5,736 bases of DNA, from contig PWOG01000202.1 in NCBI GenBank assembly GCA_003557565.1, forward strand, positions 1-5,736. Direction: 5' to 3'. The DNA comes from Desulfobulbaceae bacterium (GTDB lineage Bacteria; Desulfobacterota; Desulfobulbia; Desulfobulbales; Desulfurivibrionaceae). The position numbers and the translations under genes are program-made. Each line of letters opens with the position of its first letter. The stretch's first letter is position 1. Below, in pieces: positions 1 to 5,229 of this stretch. A model generated the notes under the pieces. That model saw only the letters and a list, made by a program, of their open reading frames with translations. It was not told the origin of the DNA and did not search any database.

Positions 1-12
1 AGACTGAGCAGT

Positions 13-543
13 GTGCAACTGGACAGTGGTTCTTGGCGATGTCAACCTCAACACGTCGCTTTTGGATTGTTTGACCCCACAGGGCGCATGTCATTGAGAA
101 TGCGCCTAGGAGAGTTGCAGGCTGCAGGAGGCAATGAAAAACCGGCAAAAATACTGACTCTGCCGATGTCCCTGGCCTGGCTGGGGATTAAGGGGTTGCT
201 GGCCCGCCGTCGGCCAGATCAGCCGGAGCTGGCCCAGGCGCCCACCACCGCCGGCGCCGCCCGCGACGGCTTTCTGGTGGTTTTCTTCAACCCCAAAATC
301 GCCGTCTTCTTTCTGGCCCTGTTCAGCCAGGTGGTGGGGCTTGATACCACCATGGCGGCCAAGCTTGGTTACGCGGTGACCGCCATGGTGATAGATGCCG
401 GCTGGTACTTTTCAGTTGCCTGGTTGTTGTCGATACCATTTTTTATGGACCGCCTCAAAAGCCGGGCGGTCTGGCTGGAGCGTCTGTTCGGTGCCGTCCT
501 GCTCGGCCTGGTCGGGCGGATGGTGCTGGCAATGCTTGATTAA
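13..543 (+). pseudogene. LysE/RhtB-family exporter remnant, N-terminal half missing
   Basis: The frame is open to the left window edge; the first start inside the window is GTG at 13. Residues from about 52 to 176 (from position 166) look like the C-terminal half of a LysE/RhtB amino-acid exporter: a WLGIKGLL segment ending the third helix, a polar linker, then GFLVVFFNPKIAVFFLALF, the family's Asn-Pro-Lys motif leading into a membrane helix. Two further hydrophobic helices follow (about 118-143 and 155-175). Family members are about 205 residues long and begin with a membrane helix carrying a PGP-type motif. Those first ~75 residues are absent here. Residues 1-51 are not hydrophobic, resemble nothing I know, and come from less GC-rich DNA, so the gene seems cut and joined to foreign sequence near 150-165. 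A working exporter is unlikely. An assembly join, or an unusual shorter protein from ATG 166, are alternatives. Family call is fairly sure; pseudogene status less so. Confidence 0.6.
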
Positions 544-544
544 T

Positions 545-575
545 AAAGGCGTTGCGCGGGCTTTTTTGCTTTTTG
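545..575 (+). terminator. Weak rho-independent terminator-like element after the exporter remnant
   Basis: Just after the exporter stop codon, AAAGGCG (545-551) can pair with CGC (555-557) and CTTT (561-564) around a three-base GGG bulge. A T-rich run (562-575) follows. The stem is short and bulged, so termination may be weak; the position, between a stop codon and a new promoter, is what makes it plausible. Confidence 0.3.
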
Positions 576-578
576 TAC

Positions 579-607
579 TTGCCTCGCGGGGGTGCCTTTC
601 GTATAAT
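579..607 (+). promoter_or_regulatory. Sigma-70-type promoter of the gap operon
   Basis: A perfect -10 hexamer TATAAT (602-607) lies exactly 17 bp downstream of TTGCCT (579-584), which matches the TTGACA consensus at four of six positions. Transcription would start near 613-615, giving a 5' leader of about 54 nt before the gap ATG. This is the only strong promoter-like site seen before gap, and no terminator is visible until 5078, so it probably drives the whole gap-to-leuU unit. No operator or riboswitch-like structure was recognised in the leader. Confidence 0.72.
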
Positions 608-651
608 TTGAGACTTTGTCATTTTAATTAATCTGCGCTACCACAATCCAA

Positions 652-658
652 AAGGAGA
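652..658 (+). promoter_or_regulatory. Ribosome binding site of gap
   Basis: AAGGAGA lies about 9-10 nt upstream of the ATG at 668. It supports that start, which also places the Rossmann-fold motif GINGLGRIG at residues 4-12, as expected for GAPDH. Confidence 0.7.
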
Positions 659-667
659 ACTGTAATC

Positions 668-1876
668 ATGAAGTTAGGGATCAACGGCCTTGGCAGAATC
701 GGCAAACTTTCCCTCTGGCACCATGTTTCCCGTCAGCACTTTTCCGAGCTGGTGGTCAACGTGGGCCGAGAGGTGGGTACTTCCCTGGTCGATATCGCCG
801 GGGTGATCGAGCGGGACAGCACCTACGGCCGGTTGGCCAATTATCTCCACGGCTGCAAGGCCCCGACTTCGGTGATCACCGATCTCGACGAGGCCGCCGG
901 CACCATGAAGGTCAACGGGGTGCCGGTGACCATTCTGCGCCAGTCCCGCGATCCCAAAGGGATTGCCTGGAAGGACAACGGGGTGAAACTGGTGGTGGAC
1001 ACCACCGGCGCCTTCACCGACCCCACCGCCGACGCCGACGCCGCCAAGGGCTCCCTGCGCGGCCATCTCCAGGGCGGAGCCGAGAAAGTGCTGCTTTCCG
1101 CGCCCTTCAAGATCAAGCAGAAGGGGCTGGAGATGCCCGAAGACGCAGTGACCACGGTGATGGGCATCAACGACGGCGATTACGATCCCTCCCGTCATGC
1201 CCTCATCTCGGCGGCCTCCTGCACCACCACCTGCCTGGCTTTCATGATCAAGCCGCTGCTGGAGAGCTTCGGGGTGGAAAAATTCCTGAGCGCCTCCATG
1301 GTAACCGTTCATGCCGCCACCGGCAGCCAGCCGGTGCTGGACCGGGTACCCGGCGCCGGGGCCACCGATCTGCGCAAGAATCGCAGCATCTTAAACAATA
1401 TCGTGCTGACCTCCACCGGTGCGGCCAAGGCCCTGTTTCAGGTGATCCCCGAGATGCAGCAGGTCGGCTTCATCGCCGAATCGGTGCGGATTCCCACCTC
1501 CACCGGCTCGCTGATCATCCTGGTGGTGAACTTCCAGGATGATCCCGGCAAGCCCATCAACCGGGAGGCGATCAACAATGTTTACCGCGACTACGGTAAG
1601 CAGACCAGTTACCTGATGTACAGCGAAGAACAGCTGGTGTCCGGCGATATCATCGGCGCCCCGGCTGCAGCTGCGGTGATCGAAGGGCAGGAGACCCATA
1701 CCCGCACCGCCAACATCAACGTCAATCTCGGCCAGTACCACTGCGAAGGCGCTCCGGACAAGGTGGAGGTGCCGGTGACCCAGGCGGTGATCTACGGCTG
1801 GTACGACAACGAGTTGGGCAGCTACACCAACATGCTTGGCGATCGTACCGTGAGCATCGCCGAGGAGATGGTCTGA
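668..1876 (+). CDS. gap: Glyceraldehyde-3-phosphate dehydrogenase, divergent long form
   Basis: This cytosolic enzyme interconverts glyceraldehyde-3-phosphate and 1,3-bisphosphoglycerate using NAD(P) and phosphate. The nucleotide-binding motif GINGLGRIG is at residues 4-12. The catalytic Cys185 sits in SAASCTTTCLAF (family norm SNASCTTNCLAP) and the general-base His215 in TVHAAT. The phosphate-site TSTGAAKA (248-255), Arg274 in VRIPT and the C-terminal WYDNE (378-382) are present. At 402 residues it is longer than the usual 330-340; the largest excess is about residues 340-372, just before WYDNE. The Asp that normally follows Asn31 and binds the adenosine ribose of NAD is Val32, followed by Gly33-Arg34, so use of NADP is possible (inference). 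It is first in an operon with pgk and tpiA, which supports a metabolic role. Catalytic residues are intact, so I expect an active enzyme; the coenzyme is open. Confidence 0.95.
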   Translation: MKLGINGLGRIGKLSLWHHVSRQHFSELVVNVGREVGTSLVDIAGVIERDSTYGRLANYLHGCKAPTSVITDLDEAAGTMKVNGVPVTILRQSRDPKGIAWKDNGVKLVVDTTGAFTDPTADADAAKGSLRGHLQGGAEKVLLSAPFKIKQKGLEMPEDAVTTVMGINDGDYDPSRHALISAASCTTTCLAFMIKPLLESFGVEKFLSASMVTVHAATGSQPVLDRVPGAGATDLRKNRSILNNIVLTSTGAAKALFQVIPEMQQVGFIAESVRIPTSTGSLIILVVNFQDDPGKPINREAINNVYRDYGKQTSYLMYSEEQLVSGDIIGAPAAAAVIEGQETHTRTANINVNLGQYHCEGAPDKVEVPVTQAVIYGWYDNELGSYTNMLGDRTVSIAEEMV

Positions 1877-1916
1877 GCAGGACACCCCGCCAGGCGGGAT
1901 AATCGTCGGGCGGCGT

Positions 1917-1949
1917 CCAGCCCGGCCTGAAGAGGGAGGGGCGGGCTGG
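1917..1949 (+). promoter_or_regulatory. Hairpin enclosing the rimI ribosome binding site
   Basis: CCAGCCCG (1917-1924) is the exact reverse complement of CGGGCTGG (1942-1949). The 8-bp stem closes a 17-nt loop that contains the purine-rich ribosome binding site GGGAGGGG (1934-1941). The last stem base is the G of the GTG start at 1949. If it forms in mRNA, the start codon would be partly hidden, with the binding site exposed in the loop. Pairing is read directly from the sequence; any effect on translation is inference. Confidence 0.45.
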
Positions 1950-2518
1950 TGCAGTTGTTGATCAGGGACCTGGTGGCGGCGGATCTGCCGGCGGTGACGG
2001 CGTTGGAGGCCGGGGAAGCCGGCGGCTGGACCGCCGGTCAGTGGACTGCGGAGCTGGCCCGTGCCGGCGGCTGGCGGCTGGTTGTGCTTGATTCCGCCTC
2101 CGGCCGGGTGGTAGGCTATATAGCCGGGATGGTTGTCGGCTCCGAGGCGGAGATCTTCCGCCTGCTGGTCGCCCCGGATTACCGGCGACGGCGGGTGGCG
2201 ACCGCTCTGTTGCGTCGGTTATGGCAATTGCTGCCCGGCCTGGGGGCGGCATCCTGTTTTCTCGAGGTCAGGGCTGCCAACAAGGCGGCCCTGGGGCTTT
2301 ATACGAAAATGGGTTTTAAACGCCGGGGGCTGCGCCGCGATTACTACCGGGATCCCGTTGATGATGCCGTGGTCATGGGTTGTAAAATCGTCGCCGCCAT
2401 GGTCCCGCCCGGGCTTCCGGAAGTTGATGATGCCGGCCGCAGGGGCCGCCGGCCGGGAAACGTGGCGTGCGGCCCGCCCCGGGCACCAGCTGAATTCATA
2501 CAGGGAGAGATAAATTGA
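1949..2518 (+). CDS. rimI: RimI-like GNAT N-acetyltransferase (ribosomal protein S18 alanine N-acetyltransferase family)
   Basis: A GNAT-fold enzyme that would move an acetyl group from acetyl-CoA to a protein N-terminus; RimI acetylates Ala1 of ribosomal protein S18. Motif A is LLVAPDYRRRRVATALL (72-88). RimI-type features follow: LEVRAANKAALGLYTKMGF (105-123) with Glu106 and Tyr118, which match catalytic Glu103 and Tyr115 of Salmonella RimI at a constant offset of three, then RRDYY and DDAVVM (138-143). The acetyl-CoA loop pattern RxxGxG/A has Arg82 in place of the Gly, a departure from consensus. The GTG start follows GGGAGGGG by 7 nt. RimI is usually near 150 residues; here about 40 extra Gly/Pro/Arg-rich residues (from ~149) run to the pgk start and show no domain. 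The stop overlaps the pgk TTG (TTGA). Family is sure; the S18 substrate is inferred and another protein target is possible. Confidence 0.82.
   Translation: MQLLIRDLVAADLPAVTALEAGEAGGWTAGQWTAELARAGGWRLVVLDSASGRVVGYIAGMVVGSEAEIFRLLVAPDYRRRRVATALLRRLWQLLPGLGAASCFLEVRAANKAALGLYTKMGFKRRGLRRDYYRDPVDDAVVMGCKIVAAMVPPGLPEVDDAGRRGRRPGNVACGPPRAPAEFIQGEIN
2433..2456 (+). promoter_or_regulatory. GC-only hairpin in the rimI tail upstream of pgk
   Basis: CCGGCCG (2433-2439) pairs perfectly with CGGCCGG (2450-2456) around a 10-nt loop. It lies in the non-conserved C-terminal tail of rimI, 58 nt before the pgk start. No T-run follows, so it is not an intrinsic terminator. It could affect mRNA stability or pgk expression, or simply reflect high GC. 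Confidence 0.3.
2503..2508 (+). promoter_or_regulatory. Ribosome binding site of pgk, deciding a TTG start
   Basis: GGGAGA ends 6 nt before TTG 2515. With this start the protein begins with the family's usual short lead into GKKVLIRVDFNVPL, so the rare TTG start is well supported. Confidence 0.65.
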
Positions 2519-3693
2519 AAAATATCAAGGATATCGATATCAACGGCAAAAAGGTGCTGATCCGGGTGGACTTCAACGTCCCCCTGGACGATCAGGGCAA
2601 TATCACCGACGATATCCGGATCCGGTCGGTGCTGCCCACCCTGAACCATGCCCTGGATGAAAACGCCGCCGTGATCATCTGTTCCCACATGGGCCGGCCC
2701 AAGGGCCAGGCCAAACCGGAGTTCAGCCTGGCGCCGGCGGCCAAGCGCCTTTCCCGGCTCATCGACAAGGAGGTCAAACTGGCCCCGGACTGCGTGGGGC
2801 CGGAGGTGGAAAAGATGGCCGCCGAGCTGGCCCCCGGCGAGGTGCTGCTGCTGGAAAACCTGCGCTTCCATGAAGAGGAGCAGGCCAACGACGAGGAGTT
2901 TGGCCGCCGGCTGGGCGCCCTGGCCGATGTCTACATTAACGACGCCTTTGCCGTGGCCCATCGGGCCCATGCTTCGGTGGTGGGAATCCCCCGGTATGTC
3001 AAGGAGGCCGGGGCCGGTTTTCTGCTCCAGAAGGAACTGGACTATTTCCATCGCTCGGTGGAGGAACCGTCCCGGCCGCTGGTGGCGATCATCGGCGGGG
3101 CCAAGGTGTCCAGCAAGCTCGGGGCCCTGACCAACCTGCTCGACCGGGTGGATAAGATGATCATCGGCGGGGCCATGGCCAACACCTTTCTCAAAAGCCA
3201 GGGCCTGGACGTGGGGCGCTCCAAAGTCGAAGAGGATCTGCTGGACACCGCCCGGGATCTCGTCGCCAAGGCCCGGGCCCAGGGGGTCAAGTTCTACCTG
3301 CCGGTGGATTGTGTCGTCGCCCCGGAACTGGCAGCCGACGCCGAAACCCGGGTGGTCACCTGCCAGGAGATCCCGGCGGACATGATGGCCCTGGATATCG
3401 GCCCGGCCAGCACCATGCTCTTTAACGAGGCCCTGGATGACGCCAAAACCATCATCTGGAACGGCCCCATGGGAGTCTTCGAGGTGGACGCCTTTGCCAG
3501 GGGCACCATGGACATGGTCCAGACCCTGGTCCGCTCCCAGGCCCTGACCATCGTGGGCGGCGGGGATACCGACGTGGCCGTGCACCGGGCCGGGGAGGTG
3601 GACAACATCTCCTATGTTTCCACCGGCGGCGGGGCTTTTCTGATGCTGATGGAAGGCAAGAAGCTGCCGGGAGTCCAGGCCCTGGAAGAGTGA
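2515..3693 (+). CDS. pgk: Phosphoglycerate kinase
   Basis: This cytosolic monomeric kinase interconverts 1,3-bisphosphoglycerate plus ADP with 3-phosphoglycerate plus ATP. Its 392 residues match the bacterial norm. The N-domain carries the signature RVDFNVPL (17-24), Arg35 in DDIRI, SHMGRPKG (57-64), ENLRF (114-118) and AHRAH (148-152). The C-domain has the nucleotide-site GGAKVSSK (194-201), GPMGVFE (317-323), GGGDT (348-352) and STGGGA (369-374). NDAFAVAHRAH has Ala where NDAFGTAHRAH is typical, a mild change. The start is a rare TTG overlapping the rimI stop by 4 nt, suggesting translational coupling, and the reading begins where the family normally begins. It uses the product of the upstream GAPDH, and tpiA follows 74 nt later without a visible terminator. 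All key residues are intact. Confidence 0.98.
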   Translation: MKNIKDIDINGKKVLIRVDFNVPLDDQGNITDDIRIRSVLPTLNHALDENAAVIICSHMGRPKGQAKPEFSLAPAAKRLSRLIDKEVKLAPDCVGPEVEKMAAELAPGEVLLLENLRFHEEEQANDEEFGRRLGALADVYINDAFAVAHRAHASVVGIPRYVKEAGAGFLLQKELDYFHRSVEEPSRPLVAIIGGAKVSSKLGALTNLLDRVDKMIIGGAMANTFLKSQGLDVGRSKVEEDLLDTARDLVAKARAQGVKFYLPVDCVVAPELAADAETRVVTCQEIPADMMALDIGPASTMLFNEALDDAKTIIWNGPMGVFEVDAFARGTMDMVQTLVRSQALTIVGGGDTDVAVHRAGEVDNISYVSTGGGAFLMLMEGKKLPGVQALEE

Positions 3694-3754
3694 ACGCACA
3701 GCAGCGGGTATTTGCCAACCTGGATGAGCTGGGTTACAGAAAAAAGTCTGTTGT

Positions 3755-3760
3755 AAGGAG
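3755..3760 (+). promoter_or_regulatory. Ribosome binding site of tpiA
   Basis: AAGGAG is followed by a 7-nt spacer and ATG 3768. This near-consensus site decides for that start over an in-frame GTG at 3690, which would overlap the pgk stop (GTGA) and add 26 residues before the conserved N-terminus. Confidence 0.8.
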
Positions 3761-3767
3761 ATCTTGT

Positions 3768-4517
3768 ATGCGCACCCCGTTGATTGCCGGTAACTGGAAG
3801 ATGCACCTGAACCTGACCGAGGCCGCGGAACTGGCGGCGGCGGTGGCGCGGGTGGCCGAGGCCTGTCCCGACCGGGAGGTGATGATCGCCCCCCCGTTTA
3901 CCTCCCTGGCCCGGGTCCGGGAAGTGTGCGGCGAACGGCTGATCCTGGCCGGCCAGAACGTCTGCTGGGAGGAAAAGGGGGCCTTCACCGGCGAGATCGC
4001 CCCGCCCATGCTGCGGGAACTGGGCTGCCGGATGGTGATCATCGGCCATTCCGAGCGACGCCACGTCTTCGGGGAAGATGATCAAATGATCAATCGGCGC
4101 CTGCGCGGGGCCATGGCCCACGGGTTGGTCCCCATCCTCTGTATCGGGGAGACCCTGGAGGAGCGCGACGCCGGCCGGACCATGGAGGTTCTGGAGCGGC
4201 AGGTCCGCCAAGGACTGGACCAGGTCGGGCTCGAGGATCCGGCCCGGCTGGTGATCGCCTACGAGCCGGTCTGGGCAATTGGTACCGGCAAAACCGCCAC
4301 CACCGCCCAGGCCCAGGAGGCCCATGAATTTGTGCGTGGACTGCTGGCTGACACCGGTGAGAAAAATATTGCCGAGGGTACAAGAATACTGTATGGTGGC
4401 AGCGTTAATGCCGCCAACGTTGATGACATTATGGCCCAGGCGGATGTAGACGGTGCCCTGGTCGGCGGCGCGTCATTGTCGGCTGAAACTTTTGAGCGCA
4501 TCATCCGCTTTGCTTAA
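3768..4517 (+). CDS. tpiA: Triosephosphate isomerase
   Basis: This cytosolic TIM-barrel enzyme interconverts dihydroxyacetone phosphate and glyceraldehyde-3-phosphate, the substrate of the GAPDH encoded upstream. From ATG 3768 the protein is 249 residues, the usual family length. It starts RTPLIAGNWKMH with active-site Asn9 and Lys11. The catalytic His94 is in IIGHSERR, and the catalytic base Glu166 is in AYEPVWAIGTGK, which includes flexible loop 6 (167-175). The phosphate-binding YGGSV (209-213) and GGASL (233-237) close the active site. The frame is open back to GTG 3690, giving a 275-residue alternative; the extra residues are charged and lie outside the family, so they are probably leader sequence. 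secG begins 41 nt after the stop. All catalytic residues are present and I have no doubt about function. Confidence 0.98.
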   Translation: MRTPLIAGNWKMHLNLTEAAELAAAVARVAEACPDREVMIAPPFTSLARVREVCGERLILAGQNVCWEEKGAFTGEIAPPMLRELGCRMVIIGHSERRHVFGEDDQMINRRLRGAMAHGLVPILCIGETLEERDAGRTMEVLERQVRQGLDQVGLEDPARLVIAYEPVWAIGTGKTATTAQAQEAHEFVRGLLADTGEKNIAEGTRILYGGSVNAANVDDIMAQADVDGALVGGASLSAETFERIIRFA

Positions 4518-4558
4518 TTCGCTGGATGGGCGCTGTTTTTATTGACGCGAAGGAAAAT

Positions 4559-4933
4559 ATGTATACCATTTTAATCGTCTTTCATGTTCTGGTCTGTCTC
4601 TTTCTGGTGACCATCGTACTGTTGCAGCACGGCAAGGGTGCCACCATTGGTGCTTCCTTCGGCGGCTCCAGCCAGACGCTGTTCGGTACCGAAGGACCGG
4701 TGCCGATGATGAACAAAATCACCACCGGTGCCGCCATCATTTTCATGATCACCTCAATCTCCCTGGCTTACCAATCCAGCCGGGTTGGCGACGGATCGGT
4801 GATGGAAAGGGTGCAGCCCGCGCCCATCGAGGAGACGGTGCCGGCGGAACGCGATGAACCTGATACCATCCCGCTGCCGGGCACCAGAGAAGGCGATGAT
4901 GTGCCCCGAACCTTCCCCGGCGAGCAACAGTAA
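4559..4933 (+). CDS. secG: Preprotein translocase subunit SecG
   Basis: SecG is the small inner-membrane subunit that joins SecY and SecE in the SecYEG channel and aids SecA-driven protein export. The 124-residue protein has a first membrane helix at about residues 3-22, ending in LLQHGKGA. The conserved cytoplasmic loop IGASFGGSSQTLFG (30-43) follows, then a second helix at about 56-72. The rest (73-124) is a Pro- and acid-rich tail with no recognisable domain, typically variable in SecG. I chose ATG 4559 because MYTILIVFHV is the usual N-terminus and GAAGGA (4549-4554) lies 4 nt upstream. An in-frame ATG at 4526, 8 nt after the tpiA stop, would add 11 residues and has no good ribosome binding site. 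The order tpiA-secG-tRNA-Leu also occurs elsewhere in Proteobacteria. Confidence 0.95.
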   Translation: MYTILIVFHVLVCLFLVTIVLLQHGKGATIGASFGGSSQTLFGTEGPVPMMNKITTGAAIIFMITSISLAYQSSRVGDGSVMERVQPAPIEETVPAERDEPDTIPLPGTREGDDVPRTFPGEQQ

Positions 4934-4959
4934 TTACAGAGAATTACATTATAAAAAAA

Positions 4960-5044
4960 GCCGAAGTGGTGGAACTGGTAGACACGCTATCTTGAGGGGG
5001 TAGTGGGGCAACCCGTGCGAGTTCGAGTCTCGCCTTCGGCACCA
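4960..5044 (+). tRNA. leuU: tRNA-Leu (anticodon GAG)
   Basis: The 85-nt sequence folds as a class II tRNA. The acceptor stem is GCCGAAG (4960-4966) with CTTCGGC (5034-5040). The D arm is 4969-4985 with stem GTG/CAC. The anticodon arm is CTATC/GGTAG (4987-4991/4999-5003) with loop TTGAGGG and anticodon GAG at 4994-4996. A long variable arm has stem GGG/CCC (5004-5016). The T arm is GCGAG/CTCGC (5017-5033) with loop TTCGAGT. Discriminator A5041 and CCA (5042-5044) are encoded. The GAG anticodon with a long variable arm means leucine, reading CUC and CUU. It lies 26 nt after secG with no clear promoter of its own, so it is probably cut from the operon transcript. In E. coli the equivalent gene leuU also follows secG. 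Confidence 0.96.
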
Positions 5045-5052
5045 ATTCATAG

Positions 5053-5071
5053 TCCAGCGCAATCCGCTGGA
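5053..5071 (+). repeat. Perfect hairpin between tRNA-Leu and terminator
   Basis: TCCAGCG (5053-5059) pairs with CGCTGGA (5065-5071) around loop CAATC. It begins 8 nt after the tRNA CCA and is not followed by a T-run. It may protect or guide processing of the tRNA 3' trailer; that role is inference. Confidence 0.5.
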
Positions 5072-5077
5072 GTTTAG

Positions 5078-5109
5078 AAAGCCCTGAGTTACTTGCCCAG
5101 GGCTTTTTT
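5078..5109 (+). terminator. Strong rho-independent terminator closing the operon
   Basis: AAAGCCCTG (5078-5086) pairs with CAGGGCTTT (5098-5106) around an 11-nt loop; six Ts (5104-5109) follow the GC core. It is the first convincing terminator downstream of the gap promoter and would end the gap-rimI-pgk-tpiA-secG-leuU transcript. The A-run on the 5' side could let it act weakly on the other strand. Confidence 0.88.
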
Positions 5110-5229
5110 GTGCTTAAATCCAGCAAGTCTAGAGTTGTGGCCTCCACCGCAGAGACAATTACTGGCCATGATAAATAAAGGACAAATATTTCCCATGACG
5201 GAGCATTGTGGTAAGAGGAAACAGCCGGG

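Noticed and set aside
126..154. AGGAGG followed by a seven-codon frame from ATG 134
   Set aside because: Spacing from the ribosome binding site is only 2 nt and the frame stops after seven codons; it may be a relic of another gene's start, but nothing supports it.
674..1312. Minus-strand frame opposite gap
   Set aside because: Low-complexity His/Gly-rich antisense shadow of a certain gene.
1885..1899. Hairpin CCCGC-CAG-GCGGG after gap
   Set aside because: No T-run follows, so it is not an intrinsic terminator; short GC stems are frequent at this base composition.
2344..3699. Long minus-strand frame of 451 codons opposite pgk
   Set aside because: It mirrors the pgk coding sequence, has a His/Gly/Gln-rich composition typical of antisense frames in GC-rich genes, and shows no domain; pgk itself is certain.
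3712..3740. Possible internal promoter before tpiA (TTGCCA, 17 bp, TACAGA)
   Set aside because: The -10 matches at only three of six positions, so it is not distinguishable from chance.
3612..4325. Minus-strand frame opposite the end of pgk and tpiA
   Set aside because: Antisense shadow with no recognisable motif; it covers two certain genes.
4932..4948. Direct repeat AATTACA before the tRNA
   Set aside because: Seven AT-rich bases repeated at a 10-nt interval are expected by chance in AT-rich spacer; no partner site or protein suggests an operator.
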